From Glycine soja (lineage: Eukaryota; Streptophyta; Magnoliopsida; Fabales; Fabaceae): DNA of 64,000 nucleotides. The position numbers were made by a program, and so were the translations under genes. Within the stretch, counting starts at the first letter, position 1, and every line of letters begins with the position of its first letter. The stretch spans positions 1,612,001 to 1,676,000 of the forward strand of contig NC_041010.1 of NCBI RefSeq assembly GCF_004193775.1, in the 5' to 3' direction. The notes under the pieces are model-generated. The model was not told where the DNA came from. It searched no databases and saw only the letters and a program-made list of their open reading frames with translations. Of this stretch, positions 21,946 through 41,400 are shown piece after piece.

Positions 21946-24250
21946 ATCACTAACTAGCCCTTGCTGTCTTCTACTCTCAATGAGATGAGGGAGAAGCAGG
22001 GTTTACACTTTACAATCTCTAGTGTCCAGAATGCAATTTTTTAAGCTTTTTCATTTCTTGGGGATTTTTTTTAGTCAACATTTCTGGAATTTTCTAAAAA
22101 TTAAAATTTTGAAATTTTTTTCTCCACGATTTTTTTTTAATTTGTTTCAAGAACCATAACAATGGGACACGTGTATGAATGATATTTATTAGTCCAGTTA
22201 AAATGAAGTATATAGGCCAAGGATATAGTCGCTTGGCTAAACAATATGCGTAAGATTTTTTATTTATTTATTTTACAAACGTGGATGAAGTTATTATAAA
22301 AATTTTAATACTTTAAGCTTAATTCATACCAATAAAAATTTTATTCTGAAATTTAATATACACAAAAAGGTATATATTTAAACAAATAATTGACTAAATT
22401 TACTCATAAAATAAATTAATCTCTCCTTGTATTAAATATTTGACAAACATTCATCACTACATGGGTATTTGAATACTTTAAATTCCAATATTGATCTAAT
22501 GGAGCAAGACAAAGTCTTGTATTTGATAAGTCATTAGTTCAAATCCTTTGGTCTCACCATACCAATCACTTGTAAACTTTTAGTTGTGTTTTAAACTTCA
22601 TCTCTTGTAATTAAAATACAAGGGCATGTATGGCGACAAAGAAAAAAATCATTGAAAAATAAGATAAATGGAAATAAAATGAGTTACAATAGTTGAAAAA
22701 TATTGTTAAAATAAAAGTGTTTCATTTAAGAAAAATATAAAATAATTAAAAAAAACACATGATATTTTTCCTTTAAACCATCGTGAGCCATGAATATGTT
22801 GTCGTCATTCATTTTTTTTCACTTATACTTTTTTATTTCTCTTCCTATTTACTTATTACCTATCAAGTACACTATGAGAAATGAAATATAGACTAAGAAG
22901 AGGTCATGTGATGCACTTTTTTAAAAAAATTAATAAGTTTTAGTAATATGATTCAATGATATCAAGTTATCAACCATTGAAATTTGGTACAAGTCATTAT
23001 ACTTGAAGTTAAGATATCTTATTTCATTTCATTCCTTCTAAATTCCATAAATCTAAACAACTTTAAAATCATTTCAAATTCAATATTCTTCACTTCTTTC
23101 TTCCCTATTTTAATTGCTATCCAATATTAAGGAACTTGGTCTATTATAATCAATTTTCTTACTATCAAAGCCATGACAAGTGAAAAACTCTCATTATGTT
23201 ATACTAATTCAACTTAGGAAATCTTATCTAAACTAGTGTATGATCAACTTTAGTTGAAGGTGAAACAAATTATAGAGTGGAATGTGTTTTTGTCATATAA
23301 TATGATAAAAAATCATCCATACACTCTTCAAGATTATTTTCTATTTATTTTTTATTAGATCACTTTTTATCAATTAAAAATAATTATTATTCACCCTGAT
23401 AATGTCAAATCCTACATTGAGACCTCATATCCCTTGCAATTTTCCCTTCATGACACAGTAACCAATATTTATTTCTAACAACTTAGATCACTAATGCATC
23501 TCACCATGTGCTACATGGCTTTTGAAACACCTTGTCATCTAGGTAAAGCTTTGGGAGTAGTTTATTACTTTATTTCCATATTTACATTCAATCTTGACTA
23601 GACCTTGTTGTGAAATTCTATAAGTTAACCTTAGATTATTACCATTTAAAAAAATATTTCAATTAAAATTATATCTTTTCACATGTATCTCTTTTAATCT
23701 TTAGAAATAATTATGTTTGATATACTATCGATACTAAACACTTATGTAGTCAGATTTAAATCTTAATTTATTATCTTTAAAGTTTACTTTTCAAACAATA
23801 TCTATATAATTAACTAGTTATAATTATTATTTTTATATTAAATATAGCTTTTGAAGTAACTTGAATAAAATCCAATAAAATTTTATACATGATTGAATTA
23901 TATTATACCAAATACATTTTAATTATTTTTTAATTAAATATATTTAAAAAAAGTTGTTTCATATATATTTTTTCCAGAATGACAGAGGCTAGGGTGAATC
24001 ACTATAACATGTGGTTTATAATGGTCTAGTAATTGATGACCCTTGGATATAATACACAATATTGAATGGTGTGGATGAGTAGTTGCTACTTTTTTTTTTT
24101 ACAGATTTATTATTTATCATTAATTATTAATTAAATAAAGATATGAAATCTTATTATTTGTAGTTGACCAAATTGCCCCATTTAGTGCACAGTAATTTCA
24201 ATCATCAGATTCGGAACCATGTTTACGACTATACAATATACACACATTTT
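21946..24250. other. Intergenic, divergent promoters
   Basis: AT-rich DNA between the At4g37920-like gene (minus) and NFS2 (plus); no gene seen. A short tRNA-B-box-like stretch (TAGTTCAAATCCTTTGG, 22529-22545) may be SINE debris. Confidence 0.55.
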
Positions 24251-24253
24251 ATT

Positions 24254-24436
24254 ATTTTAACAATTCTTCCGCCGCAGAAACCGGTTAGGCGATTTCCGGC
24301 CGCCTGGGGCGACGGTGCTTCCACTTTTATTCCCCTCTCTTCCTCTTCTACTCATGCTTCCCCGTCTCCACCGCTCTCGTTTTCTTCTTGAAGCTTTCTC
24401 TGACTCCGCACTCGATCTCCCCCTCAGGCGCCACCA

Positions 24437-24468
<32 letters not shown>

Positions 24469-24505
24469 GCGGCCTCCACTGCCCAGCTACGGTTTTTATC
24501 CCTGT
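24254..24505 (+). other. GC-rich island with GCC repeat; possible first exon
   Basis: About 250 bp of markedly GC-rich sequence set in very AT-rich DNA. It contains (GCC)9 at 24438-24464 followed at once by GGCGGCGGCC, its inverse. From an ATG at 24354 a frame runs MLPRLHRSRFLLEAFSDSAL, rich in Arg and Leu like a mitochondrial presequence, then poly-Ala, and reaches a good 5' splice site (CT|GTAAGA) at 24506. It could be a non-NFS2 first exon, an exon fragment carried by a transposon, or an upstream exon of NFS2 transcripts. No matching second exon was found. Confidence 0.3.
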
Positions 24506-25129
24506 AAGACTACCATTCATCTTCGAAGGACAAAAATGTTATTTCCTATTTATAAAATTTAATTATTAAAATAAAATAAGTAAAATTAAGGGGACTACCG
24601 TAAACTACATTCTCTGGTGGTGCACAGGAGAATCCGTAGAATATTTATCCAATTTTAATTTTAACTGAAACCGCAGTCCGCAGCCACCCATACTCAGAAT
24701 AGACTACAACGGTGATTTCTGCAAGGGCTTTTCCCCCTTCTGAAACAGCTTCACTTTCTTAAAGAGGTAGATAGATAGTACGTACTCCTTTGTTCAAGTT
24801 TTCGTTTTTCTTTAGTTTGTTTGTAATTAATTCACGTTCTTAGGATTTTCATTCTAGACTGGAACCTCGTGCATGTGCTATGATATTTAATCATTCTTCT
24901 CTATTGTTTTCATAAATGGTTTGCACTTGACAGGTTTTTTATTTGTGGACACCTATTTCTGAATTTTGGACTTGGATTGAATTGAATTTCCCATTGCAGT
25001 GTTTGTTGTATAATTACTTGTCTAGGAATCGTGATTCTATAACATACTTTACTGTTACCTTTTTCTTTTGCTGCAAAATATAACAAATATAGTTATGAGT
25101 GGCAGTTTCTGTAGTTGGGGTGGCTAGCA

Positions 25130-31725
<6,596 letters not shown>

Positions 31726-34700
31726 CTGAAATGTATTTTTATGTATATTATATTTTGTTTATACAAGAATGAGAGGGTTGGCTTAGTTGGTAGGACAAAC
31801 TGCATCAATGAAATGTTCTTGAATTTCATTCTTCCTGTTCATATCATTGGCTGGTAATAGGCATCCACTAATTGCAGTATTGCAACCTATCTACCTCCTG
31901 AATTTTTGTGTAAAGAAAATGCTCTTAACGCACTAAATTTTTCCCCCTCTTGATGTTGGAAGGTGAATGTTGTATCCACTTTTACTTCGACAGGAATCAC
32001 ATGATGCATACTTGTGCTTATTTGTAGAATCAATTTTAACCATTGAACATAGGATGCGGGATGCATGTTTAAATTAATCTTAATCAGAGATGTTGCAATA
32101 GTAATAGTATGTGTGCATAACAGAAGGGAATAATTATTAAAGTAAAAAACAAGGCTGTAATCTGATACATTTTTTTTTTTCTAATTCAGTTATATAACAA
32201 GACTAAATTTGTATTAATATCAAAGCCATGTATCGCCGAAGGCAATTTGTAACACCCTCATTTTGAATTTTTTTTTTTTTTTAAACTTTTACCCGCTGCA
32301 TGTGAAGAACTTCCTAATGGTGCTTGTAGGCTTGTAGCAAGTGTTTAGGAGGAAGATCAAAATATATGTCTCTTTTCATTTTGGTTCAGGCTTGGAGATT
32401 GAGGTAGGGGGATCTTCCTAGTTCACTTTAAAGCTTGTGGTCAAGTAGGTTTTCTCAAAAGTAGTAGAAATTTTGTGCTAATTCATATCTTATTCAATTA
32501 TTACTGCATGAAGTTTCTTGGCTGCATATTGAATCTGTTTGTTTGATGGTGAGATGATTCTTAAAAAAAATGATTCCTTGACTCCAATACCATAAATTTC
32601 GTGGTGGATAACCTTGCAAACTGAAGAGATAAGTGTCAAGTCGTATTATTCTATTGGGAAACAAAGGTTGATACTGGTTTTAAATAGCGTTTCCGCAACT
32701 ACAATTGTAGTCACAATGTCAAAGTATTTTGATTCATCATAATGCAACCACAACCGTAATTGCAGCCGCATTAGTCACAGTTTTCTGCAATATAAAGGTT
32801 TTCTGATTCACCACAATTGCAACTGCGACCACGATTGATAGTATTAGTTACTTGCTGTTCCCTGGCCCGAATATAGTTACTGCCTGCTATTACATTCAAA
32901 TTTAGAATAAATTTAGTGCTTTAGGTGGTGGTGATTCTCTACTTTAACTCGGTGTGTTTATGGGGAAATGTTTGGTTGTTCATCTTAAAATGCATGTGAA
33001 GTGTTGGTAGATCCTGGAACTAGTTGCTGTTTGAATTTATCACTGTGGTACCAAGGGAAGTGGGGTCCATTTCTGCTTGACGTTGGGTTTCAAGTTGGAA
33101 TAGTAGTTTACAAACTAGGTAAGGTGTTATTTGAAAAGGTGAGATTTCACTACTTAGCCTATGATTACTTACTAGCTAGCAACTAAGAAGAGTTTTCTGT
33201 TTTCATGTGCCAATGCTGAACTGAGGAGTTTGATGTTGAATTTCGTGGTATAATGGAGGGATACATGTGCTTTATGCTAAATGTTATAAAGTATGTAAAA
33301 GCATAATAGGATTGTATCACTAGATTCATGAGTAGCTACTAGAAAACTATGGAATCAATTTCTGACTAGTTGGATGCCATTGAACCGTGAATTAAGATAA
33401 TCTGCATAATTTTGATTCATATAGTTAGTAGATACCGAATTTACTAAAGATATTATATATTTCAAGTATGATAAGACTATTCCATCTATCTAATTTAGTG
33501 TAAGAGTCATGCTTGATGATAAATACTGCAAGTAGTATAAATAAGGATACATCATTGAACTTGTAAATGCCTGATAGAAACCATACAATCCTTTTTGTGC
33601 TTCTGTGTCGTGAGGACATGTATTCATTTTCTGCATAGTCTTGACTTTTACATCATATTGAGAATATTTGCTGCAAGTAGGAGAAGATTACCTCATTATA
33701 TTAAGCATGGAAAGTGAAAAAGATCTCTGTTCTTATTGTGATGACTGGACAAGTTACCCAAGTCAACTAATTGTGAGATTGTGAATTTGGGTATGGCCAT
33801 GTATTGCTGTAAAAGTGCCGTCTCAAGAAATTTCGAGTCTTAAAACAAATTTTATATTTGAATCTTACTATAATACTACTCTTCCAACTTTTTAAAATGC
33901 AAAATTGTTAATTAAAGATTGTAAATTGTGGACAGAAATAAGGTCTATTAACATTAGCTGGAAGTATGTGGTCATTTTGAAGAAACTCGATCGTGCCAAA
34001 AAACATCTATGGCATCTTATTGCCTTATGTGGGGTAAGATCTAAGTAACAACAGATGAAAAGGGTACATCACACTCAAGCTGTCGATGTTATGCACTTGC
34101 AGCCACCAAATAAGGAATCTACATTAATATGCATGCTACGAACCCACTTGGACCCTATGAGAAATAGTGGCCATACCATTGATTTGGACATTTCAGTTTT
34201 CATGAGCGTGCGTGTGCGGATATTTCAGTTTTCATGTGTTTTTGGGACGACTGTGGTTTGTATTTTGAAATTGAAAGTGTGACAAAAATATGAGGCTTAT
34301 ATTAGTTGGTGTAGACTTGGTCTGAATATATGATTTCAAGGATGAGAGAGTGGATCAAGATAGTATGATATGGTTGGGAGATAATTACGTTCTAAGCATG
34401 TAATTATAGGTTTAATTCCTGATTTATACTTATGAAATATCTATTAGAAGAGATTAACTTTCAAAAGATTTGTTTGATTGGGTCAAGAGAAAAGAAAAAT
34501 AAGAAAAATGAACAGTAAAATAAAATGAAACTCATACTTTTACATTTTACTTTAATTCAAAACTTTTATCTTAATTATTTTTTTTTTTTCATTTCACCAA
34601 ATGATCCTAATTGAATCTTGATTTCTCACAGGATTAATTATTGGTTTTCGATCAAATGATATCTGGGTTGAAAAAAAAAGAAGAAAAAGAACGAGGGAGT

Positions 34701-37700
34701 GGCGGCTGTGGTAGCGAGGGCGTTGTAGTCCTACGTGGTTTGTTTATGCACGTGGGATGGAATATTAAAAAGTGAAATTGTACGTATCCAATGTAGGTGA
34801 AGTAGATGTTAGTGTACATGGAAATTCCCTAGAGGATATAATGATAAGAGCATGCAATGGTGATAGGTTTTTGAGAAAGTGATGATGCAGTGGCATATGT
34901 AAGACAAATTTGGTGATGTAGCTTCACATCAATTAGATGGAAAGGGAAGTTGGGGACCATTTGTTATAGAATTTGTAGTAGTGGGTACTTAGAGGATCGG
35001 GAAGTACATTTTGAATTAACATAGGTAGTAAGAGAAGTTATTTTCATGAGAGGGGGTCTTTGCAGATGGATGGATTTTGAAGAAAAAAAACCATTTAATC
35101 TAATCATTATTGAGTTATTATATCTAATCGATTTAATTTATAATTATAATTCAATCTAATCCGATTTAATTTAAAAGGATTTAGATGGATCAATTTTCAG
35201 TATTATTCTTATTTTTTTTATAGAAAATATTAAATAATAAAATAAGATAAATATAATAAAAAAATCATTTAAAATACTAAATATTTTATTTATACATCAC
35301 TATATAACTAATAATAGTATATTTATCCATCTTAACTCAAATAAATAGGAAAACAATTTCTTTAATTAAATGTATTTTTTATAAATAGAAGTTATATGAT
35401 AATTTTATAAATATATAGGGAATAAAAATGAAAATATGAGTGACATTATAAATTTATGAATAAATATATTACATTTGTAAAAGTTCCATTTGGATTGGAT
35501 TGATTGATTTTTAAATTTAAATACAAAAATTGATCGGCTCTAATAATTCTTTTTTGATTTTTGGTTTATACAGCCGTGTTTTGGATCGATTTAGGAACAT
35601 CCCTAAGTATGGCATGGATCCTATGATCAGTTATTGAAATCAAAGACATCTAATTAACCTTTATAGGTCAAAGAAAATCTATCTCTAGATAAATTAACAA
35701 GCCCGGCCCACAATGCTACAATAAAATTCAGTGATTACAATAAAAATTTAGCACGTTATTTACAATTACTGCTTGCTCAAATATTCAAAAACTTCAGAAC
35801 TTATATCAAACTGAGCCAAAAACAATTGTTTTTTGTTTGGATAAAAATAGATGTATTCGAGACTGAAAACTAGTACTGAAGTAGGCTCCTTAAGAATATG
35901 ATTGATTGTGGAGAGAGAAAAATAATAAATGAAAAAAAATAAAAAAAATAAAGTAGAATATTAGGTTGTTTAGATTGAGAGAAATAGATGAAAGAAAAAT
36001 AGAGAGAATAAAATAGATTAACTAAAATACTATCATATCCTAAGCAATACAAAAGGACAAAAGGGTATACTCATTAATAGGAGACAAAGACTATTTCGTA
36101 TGGGACTCAATGCATTCAATTTTATTTCTCTCACAAAATTAAATCCATTGTCCCTAACAAACAAAGTGTAAGAGTGATAACTCTAATGTGCTCGATAAGC
36201 CAAGATTCAAGTTCCCGAAAAGTCAAATGATGCTTCAATGTTTTATTAGAGTAACGATGTGTATTAAATACTTACATACTGTACTGACATTGGTGGTATA
36301 TAGATGTCACAAATTGATTTTTCTACTGTCTTTTTTTCGCTGTTTTAGTATTGTTCACTTAATTTTTATTAATATTTAATTTTATGATTCAATTTAATAA
36401 ACAACAAAAAACGGTTCATAGATGTTAGTGGGTTAGATTTCTTGGTACAAGACCCAAGTTCTTTTTATGTTATTATATCTTATTTTGCTGTAATAATAAG
36501 GTAATTTTATTCCTAGCAGAGATGTGATTATCTATTCACATGTTAATTACCTTATCCCCTATCAACATACTCCATTAAATGCATATTGTCTAATTAATTA
36601 AAATTATAAAATTAAAAGGGAGAATTAATTAATATAATATAAGACTCACAAAATTTTATTATTTTAATAAATTTTGACCAATAAGATAAAGCTACACAAA
36701 AGAGTATGATAAAAATTGTGATCCTAACATTTATCTTATCTTATTATTAGTGTTGACTTTGGTCAATACTTATAATTTTAGCCTATCCGGTTAGACATAT
36801 GAAAAAGTCAATTTTAATATATATTTTAATCTATATTTTTTTATTTTAATTTAACTATTAAAATTAATTATTTTTATTTTCACAATAAAAGGTGATTCTT
36901 TTATATATATTCTAAAATTTATACAAAAAATAAAGTGTTCATATATATATATATATTTTTTTAAAAAAAGTCTTGAAGGAGGAGGTTAGAATTAATCCAT
37001 CCCTATTCTTGGTTTGCATGTAGCATGATATATTATTGTTCGTTCTATTATTTTTTTTAAGAATAATTCATTTTACTTATTTGGTAAAGACGACGTTTTG
37101 TTTATTTGATTAATTTATCGATTCATTATGTAATATCTATTACTTCTATAATCTATAACAATATATATAAAAAATATCTATTTTTATTAATCTCCATATT
37201 TTGTCAAGACTATTTTATCTTCCAATTGTTCTCAAAATTACCCACTAAAACTACCCACTTTCTTACACTCCCTCCATTTTCCATTTAACCTCTACTATAT
37301 ATATCTTCCTCTTTCATTTTTTATTTTATTTTATAAAAAATGTAGAGAGGCACGAGTACTTCTCTTTCCCCTAGAAATATATAACGGCGATACTAAATCA
37401 TCTTTGGTCTTCAGGTTTTTTTAAAACTATTTTACTCTTTAAAAAATATCATAAACCATCTTGTTATTTTAGAGGATAATAACACCACTATTCTATTTTA
37501 ACTATATATAAAAAATCCCCCATTAACCTCATATTAATCCAATTTTAAAATAACTGCGCACACCCTAAATTCTTATTTAACCTTCATCCTTTCTCTCTCT
37601 TCTTTTATTATATTTTTTGTTGGTACCTATAAAACTCGAATAAAAATATCATCCCTACGGACTATTATTTATGGAGCTAAAGCACTCTAGCTCAGCATTA

Positions 37701-38300
37701 TATGTTACTATCAAATATCAATCTCTCGCCTAAAAAAAATAATCAAATATCTACGATTCTACGTATCATGTGAATATAACATTTTTCACGTTAAAAAAAA
37801 AACTAAAACCCTGTGCGTAAATAATTAAACTAACTTTTTTTTTAATAACTAACGTATTTATCATATTTTGCAAACCACACCATTATTTTGCAAACCATGT
37901 GCAAAAAGACAAGCATCAGACTTCAGAAGTCATTCCTTGCCCCCTTTCTCTTTGATTATTTATCATATTTTGCAAACTACACCATTATTTTGTTATTTTT
38001 TCAATGGTATTCTTAATGGAAGATAATTTGGTTTGAGTGAAATAAAATCATTTTAGACAATAAATTTTTTCTTTTAAATATTTAATATAACGGTATATTA
38101 TTTTGTTTGAACTACATATAATTTTTTTCTCATTAACTGCATATAAAATCTAATTTAAAGTAACTGCACATTCAGATTTCGTCTTTAATTATTATGCTTA
38201 GTTTCTTTCCCATCCCTCTTTTATTTTACTTTTACTACTTTTTAAGAAAATACATGGAGGCACGTAGTCCCATTCTTTAAAAAGGCATCAAAATGCAAAA
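31726..38300. other. Intergenic, NFS2 to polygalacturonase
   Basis: Begins with the NFS2 3' UTR, which includes GGTTGGCTTAGTTGGTAGG (31778-31796), like a SINE A box. Bases 32690-32850 hold a repeat with alternating AACCACAACCG-type motifs. Bases 35870-36060 are an A-rich, MITE-like stretch. No gene is supported; open frames are short and without domains. Confidence 0.55.
37320..38275. repeat. Diverged duplicated promoter segments upstream of the polygalacturonase
   Basis: Three pairs in direct order: 37320-37370 with 38220-38270 (shared GGAGGCACG/AGAGGCACG); 37498-37616 with 38110-38229 (shared AACTA-ATATA, TAACTGC-CAC and CCCTCTTTTATTTTA-like blocks); and 37858-37895 with 37959-37995 (TTTATCATATTTTGCAAAC, ACACCATTATTTTG). 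Identity is about 70-90%. Confidence 0.5.
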
Positions 38301-38314
38301 ACTAACCCTAGCTT

Positions 38315-38325
38315 ATTATAAATAC
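38315..38325 (+). promoter_or_regulatory. Probable TATA box of the polygalacturonase
   Basis: TTATTATAAATAC lies about 105 bp before the start codon at 38427, a normal spacing for a plant gene with a short leader. The ATG at 38293 lies upstream of this box and is unlikely to be transcribed. Confidence 0.55.
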
Positions 38326-38426
38326 CCTTCACAAACCGTTCGAAACCCTACCTCTCAATCTTCTAGCTTCTTCAACACTCATTCATATACTCAAAAAACA
38401 ACCTCTTCACAATTTTCCAAATTAAA

Positions 38427-41400
38427 ATGCCAAACCCAACAACAACAACAAAACCCTCTCTTCTTTCTCTTTTTTCTCTTCACACATTGCACCTCCTCGT
38501 CCTATGTTCCTGGTTCACCACCTCCTCAGCCAAAGCAACCTCCTACAACGTGGTGGATTTCGGAGCCAAACCCGACGGCACGACGGATGCCACGTCGGCG
38601 TTCCTTGGCGCGTGGAACAAAGCTTGTAGTTCACCCAAACCCGCTGGCATCCACGTGCCGCAAGGGAGGTTCTTGATAGGAAGAGCCGTAACCTTTAGTG
38701 GGCAATGTTCGAACCGTGCCATCTCCATAACAATTCGTGGCACCTTGCTGGCTCCTTCTCAATACACCTTCCTAGGGAATTCTTTGTATTGGTTCACCTT
38801 TGACCAAGTTACTGGGCTTTCCATTCATGGTGGGGTGCTTGATGCTCGAGGCAGTTTCTTGTGGGATTGCAAGTACAAAGCCATGCCTAATTGCCCTATT
38901 GGAGCCGCGGTATGCTACATTACATTGCATGCATGCACAATATTCTACTATCATACTATATCAATATCAATGCTTGTGAGAACTAATCAATCACTAATGC
39001 TTGCATGCTAAGGTAATTAATCATTAATCATATAATACTATAGATAAACTTCTTCTTAAGCACTTGTAAGAGTAAGAGTAAGATAAAACAATTTGTTTCT
39101 TTTATAAACCCAAAATAACTTTTGTACAAATTAAAATCATCATTTTTGGTGGAGTTAAACGAGAGAAATTTTCCCATGAAACTGATTTTAATTTATATTT
39201 AAGTTAATTTTAACTAATTTTAAAAAAATTATTTTATTTATTTTTTTACTTTCTTTTAATTTGACAAATTAATATTTCTTTTAATTTGGTTGCTTTTTTT
39301 TCGTTTAAGGGCTTAGATGCAGAAAATGGACTGTGGAGAATTGGGCGAATTAAGCGTCTTTTCAATGTGTATTTGTCTAATCATTTGTTTGATATGGTGG
39401 AAATAGTGAGGAAATAAAGAGAGCAGAAATAGAAGAAAAAAAATAAAAAAATGATGTGGTTTAGTATAATAGAAATAGGAGAGAAGAGATTACTTTATTT
39501 AACTGTCGAAGAGAAATCAATAACGATTCATTCTCTATTTTTTTTATCTTCTTTTCTATTTTTCTCATTTTTTAAATTTTTTTCTTAAACCAAATGTTTT
39601 TATTTTTAACTATTTTCATTCACTTTATTTCTCTCTTTTATATCTTTATCCTACCTTTTTACCTTTTTCTTCCTTCCAAAACGAGGGTGGATTTACATAG
39701 AAAGCAATGTGGCAATTGCCACGGAAACTATTTTTTTTACTTCAATATATTCAATAGTTATTTTTTTGTCCCATAAAAATGTGTTATTCTCAAAATATTT
39801 TTTTTAAAAAAATAATATAAAAATTTATAAAAGATAAACAGGTGAATAAATTTATACTAATTTTACCGTTCCCAATTTCTTTAATACATTTTTAATAAAA
39901 ATATTGTTTTTTGTATGGGAAAATATTATAAAATATTTCTAAAATTGATTGGACCTATCACTTAGTGTAAGTGATGATAGTATTGAACTATTTGCAACCG
40001 CTCAAGTTAGTGTAGAGAGATTAAAGATAAAAAAAATGCAAAATGGCGAGTAAGGAGGTTCGACGTAGCAATGAGGTTATAAAATTCTCTCGGTCTCGAG
40101 TGATGTTTCTGTGTCAAAAGGTAGGTCCAGAAAATGAGTGTTTAGTTTTCTGGGAAATTAATTGCAACGTGTATCCTGTCGGATGACAAAAATTTGTGGT
40201 CCACTGAATAAAACTTGGTTACAGAGAATCTAAACGAATTCTTTAGGTAATGGTTATTATGCATGTACCTATGTAATTAAGCTTGCCACAAGATATCTTA
40301 TTTTAAAGTGGTAACTGACATAACATATCCAACACTAAATGAAATAAGGACTGTTTTAAAAAATATATATATGAGAATCAAAATAAATAAAAATTAAAGC
40401 TATAATTTGTTATATTTAGAAGGAAAAAAAATGTTAGTAGTTATGATTGTATGATTCGTCACATAAACAATATATAACTACATGTTGTTAGCTTCTTAGC
40501 ATATAGGGTAATTAATTAATTGATGAAAATTTTACAATGTTTGATTTTTTATGTTGATGTACAAGCAGACACTTAGGTTCACAAACTCTGAACACATTGT
40601 GATCACTGGGTTGACTTCTGAAAATAGTCAAAAGGTTCACATACTGATAAATGCATGCCACAACGTGAAAATGCATGGAGTGAAGCTCATGGCTGATGGA
40701 AACAGCCCTAACACTGATGGCATCCACGTCCAATTCTCAACCGATGTCACCATCCTCGCACCTAGAATTCGAACGGGAGACGATTGCATCTCTGTTGGCC
40801 CTGGTTGTAGAAACTTGTGGATTGAAGATGTTGCATGCGGACCTGGTCATGGGATAAGGTTTCTTTTTAAGTTTTTTTATGAATTTTGTAAGAGAAAAAT
40901 GATTATGCTCTCTTTATATATATATATATATATATAATTATTTGATCACAATTCATCATTCATATATGATATGTATGATATATTTGTTAATTTTAAAATT
41001 AATTATTTTAAAATAATTTAAACGACAATTTGTGACCAGATAATAATATACAATTATTATGCATTATCTCATCATGAAAAGTCTCACATTCCTTAATTAC
41101 CTTAATTACCTCAATTATATGTTGAAAAGTTTTACTTAATGTGTCGATTGATTTAAGATGGAATAAAGAGGAGTAGTGTTAAACAACATATTTTGTAGGC
41201 TTCAACATATTTTTTTTCATTACAATTTAATTTTTTTGTTTTTTATTTTTAATCCTTTATGTTTATTTTGTTTTTGTCCTTCTATATAACATTTTAGATA
41301 ACATTTTTTACTATTTAAAGTGATATCTAAATTTTTTTAAGAAAAAATAAAATAAATATAATTTAAAAGGACTAAATAAATAATAATAATTTCAAAAGGA

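Noticed and set aside
31778..31840. tRNA-like GGTTGGCTTAGTTGGTAGG in the NFS2 3' UTR as a tRNA gene
   Set aside because: No cloverleaf, B box or acceptor pairing can be drawn; at most SINE debris.
33001..34282. Short plus-strand frames between NFS2 and the polygalacturonase
   Set aside because: No domain, no phase-consistent exon chain, no codon signal.
38293..38676. 127-codon frame overlapping the polygalacturonase start
   Set aside because: Out-of-frame shadow; its ATG lies upstream of the probable TATA box.
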